Assembly (NCBI GenBank): GCA_017940955.1
Contig: JAGAXP010000123.1
Span: 1 to 15,504, forward strand
Origin: Oribacterium sp.
Lineage (GTDB): Bacteria > Bacillota_A > Clostridia > Lachnospirales > Lachnospiraceae
DNA length: 15,504 bases
Direction: 5' to 3'
Position numbers and translations under genes: made by a program. Shown one piece after another: positions 13,893 to 15,504 of the stretch (position 1 is the stretch's first letter; each line of letters opens with the position of its first letter). A model generated the notes under the pieces. The model was not told the origin of the DNA. It made no database searches and saw only the letters and a list, made by a program, of their open reading frames with translations.

Positions 13893-15335
13893 ATGAGAAA
13901 GAGACACCTATTGATGGCGATGATCATAGCAGGATACATGTCAATGCTTGTGGCTTGCGGCGGCGGTTCAAAGGAAGCAGAAACAGCAGCAACAACAGCG
14001 GCAGAGACAAAGGTTGCAGCAACCGAGGCAGCTAAGGAAAAAGAAACCGGGAAAAAAGAAGAAACAGAGGCAGCTACAGAAGCGGCAACAGAGGCTGAGA
14101 AAAAGGCCGAGGCAGACAGCGCCGATGTAGGTAGATTTATAATCTACGAGTACGAAGCAGGCGGTCATCCCGTAACCCATGAGATGCTTGTAGAGGCAGG
14201 TATGGGAGACACATATCTGGAGCTTTATAAGGACGGAACCGGAAAATTCAATCTTTTCCACAGCCTTCTTGATATCACATGGGAACCGGGAGAAATCACG
14301 GTTTACGGCACCACAAAGTATAAATATGAACTTGAGGGCGATACATTAAAGCTTGACATGCTGGATGTTGCACATTACACCATGGTGCGTGATGACGGAT
14401 CGACACCTGCAGAGACTGCAGCAACAGAGGCATCCGAGAGTAAAGACGAAACTGAAGAGGCTAAGGAATCAACAGAAGCTAAGGACAATGCTTCCGAAAC
14501 AGAAGCAGCCGCAGATTCCGGAAAGAAGGTTCCGGACGGAGTTGCTTCCGGAGACGGTTTGGTAAGTGAAGAAGATCTTCAGAAGGGCTATGTATGGCTC
14601 AATAAGGTTGCAAAGGACGTTTTCAATCTTACTTATGAAGATCTGGCAGATCACTTCGGAGTAGAGGGCGAGTTTGATAAGGAAGAGTATTCCGACCACA
14701 TGCAGCGCAATAAGCGTTACTATAAGTGGATATCCAAGGATGATTCCAATCACTTCATCTATGTTAACTTTGATGAAAAGGATGCAACGAAGGAACCGGG
14801 AGTTTTCCGTGTAAGCAGCTTCAATACCAGCGGTTTCAAGGGCTCGGATGCAGAAGCTAAATATCTTGATGCTGTAAAGGCTGAGGCAAGTGAAGCTGAT
14901 AAGGCGGCGACTGCCAATGCCAAGATGAAGGACTTCACCGTAGAAGTATCTCCATGGGGTCATGACGAAGATGTCGTAAAGATCGGCATGCAGATTCCGG
15001 AGACCGGATGGAGTTATGATGAGAGCCGGACTAAGCTTGTTGATAATGAGGATGTTAATGCATTTGGAGCGGGATTTATCAAATTTGAACTTAAGGAAGA
15101 TGTGGAAAAGTTTGATTTCTATAAGGACAAGTTTGAGAACTACAAAGAAATTGATAGTCGTGACTTTGGAGGAAAGACCTTTAAGGGACGTACCTACAAG
15201 AACATCGGCTATAATTGGACGGAATACATTGCCCAGCTGGATGACACCCACGCTTTATCCATAGGTATAGTGGATGTAGATTTAAGTGACGGAACCATGG
15301 GCGACAGGATACTTGATTCAATAAGCTTTAAATAA
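13893..15335 (+). CDS. Multidomain lipoprotein sharing domains with the other exported proteins
   Basis: This 480-aa lipoprotein begins with a type II signal peptide (MRKRHLLMAM start, lipobox L-V-A-C, lipidated Cys22). Four parts follow. Residues 25-78 are an Ala/Thr/Glu/Lys linker. Residues 80-167 are a small beta-rich domain with YLELYKDGTG and TW, similar in pattern to the C-terminal domain of the protein at 1934-2560. Residues 172-215 are a second acidic linker. Residues 222-315 match the C-terminal domain of the lipoprotein at 399-1757: Y-V-W-L, TYEDLADHFGVEG, then an aromatic strand YYKW and a V-N-F strand. Residues 345-480 are a further alpha/beta domain with SPWGHDED and GRTYKNIGYNW that I do not recognise. 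The AAGGAGG ribosome site supports the start. No function is known; it may bind a ligand or partner at the cell surface. Confidence 0.82.
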   Translation: MRKRHLLMAMIIAGYMSMLVACGGGSKEAETAATTAAETKVAATEAAKEKETGKKEETEAATEAATEAEKKAEADSADVGRFIIYEYEAGGHPVTHEMLVEAGMGDTYLELYKDGTGKFNLFHSLLDITWEPGEITVYGTTKYKYELEGDTLKLDMLDVAHYTMVRDDGSTPAETAATEASESKDETEEAKESTEAKDNASETEAAADSGKKVPDGVASGDGLVSEEDLQKGYVWLNKVAKDVFNLTYEDLADHFGVEGEFDKEEYSDHMQRNKRYYKWISKDDSNHFIYVNFDEKDATKEPGVFRVSSFNTSGFKGSDAEAKYLDAVKAEASEADKAATANAKMKDFTVEVSPWGHDEDVVKIGMQIPETGWSYDESRTKLVDNEDVNAFGAGFIKFELKEDVEKFDFYKDKFENYKEIDSRDFGGKTFKGRTYKNIGYNWTEYIAQLDDTHALSIGIVDVDLSDGTMGDRILDSISFK

Positions 15336-15424
15336 GCAGCATTGAGCTGATGGATATGATGGTTTGATTTGAGCCGCATCCTAAAGCCGGCTGTCTGAGG
15401 CGAAAATCTATAATATTGAAATGT

Positions 15425-15467
15425 TGTATCTCCCGCTTGTGTTTAAGCATAAGCGGGAGATATACTT
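15425..15467 (+). terminator. Long hairpin, probable terminator (possibly for both strands)
   Basis: TATCTCCCGCTT (15427-15438) and AAGCGGGAGATA (15451-15462) are a perfect 12-bp inverted repeat with a 12-nt loop. The T-rich stretch after it (TACTTTATT) is weak. It lies about 90 bp past the lipoprotein stop, so it may end that transcript, a convergent gene beyond the window, or both. The 90 bp before it show no gene. Confidence 0.6.
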
Positions 15468-15481
15468 TATTACATGGAAAG

Positions 15482-15504
15482 CCACCGGGGACGGTTCTCG
15501 CCGG
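15482..15504. repeat. Start of a REP-like GC-rich palindrome, cut by the window edge
   Basis: The last bases contain CCACCGGGGACGG, then TTCTCGCCGG, with CCGG at both ends. GGGGACGGTTCT-type words recur as interspersed palindromic repeats in many Clostridia, from memory. The element is similar to the reverse strand of 11633-11653. The window ends before its full extent can be seen. Confidence 0.35.

Noticed and set aside
14469..15251. 260-codon - strand frame opposite the second lipoprotein
   Set aside because: The + strand frame has a signal peptide, ribosome site and a domain shared with another protein; the antisense frame has none of these.
1..15504. CRISPR array, tRNA, rRNA, transposase or phage genes
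   Set aside because: No regularly spaced repeats, cloverleaf sequences, rRNA segments or recombinase/transposase frames were found by reading either strand.

Overview
The window reads as chromosomal DNA of a Gram-positive anaerobe of the class Clostridia, most likely a Lachnospiraceae member. The signs are strong AGGAGG ribosome sites, lipoproteins with long Thr/Glu/Ala linkers behind the lipobox, a secreted protein with aromatic cell-wall-binding-like repeats, and a 7TM-type NarL-family kinase. The genus cannot be fixed from the sequence. All complete genes lie on the + strand. The left edge cuts a - strand membrane protein whose N-terminus resembles ComEC. There are no rRNA or tRNA genes, CRISPR arrays or insertion sequences.

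Left block (about 150-5271): a putative leader peptide, a 452-aa lipoprotein, a 208-aa secreted protein, a 691-aa membrane histidine kinase, and a NarL/FixJ response regulator that overlaps the kinase by 23 bp. This looks like a cell-envelope sensing or signalling unit. The kinase appears to carry a second, degenerate kinase-like module between its membrane domain and its working catalytic core.

Middle block (5272-10850): an MscS-type mechanosensitive channel with an unusual leader, translation factor LepA (EF4), branched-chain aminotransferase IlvE, and the radical-SAM protein HemW. LepA and IlvE each end in a clear terminator, and IlvE has a near-consensus promoter. LepA and HemW are often adjacent in Firmicutes, with comEC upstream. 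Here ilvE and a short repeat-flanked hairpin element lie between them.

Right block (10851-15504): a TetR-family regulator ending in a nested palindrome, a 385-bp regulatory region full of short repeats, a PutP-type Na+/solute symporter with a strong terminator, and a second lipoprotein of 480 aa. This lipoprotein shares one domain with the first lipoprotein and probably another with the 208-aa secreted protein, so three exported proteins in the window form a mosaic family. The window ends in the first part of a GC-rich palindromic, REP-like sequence.
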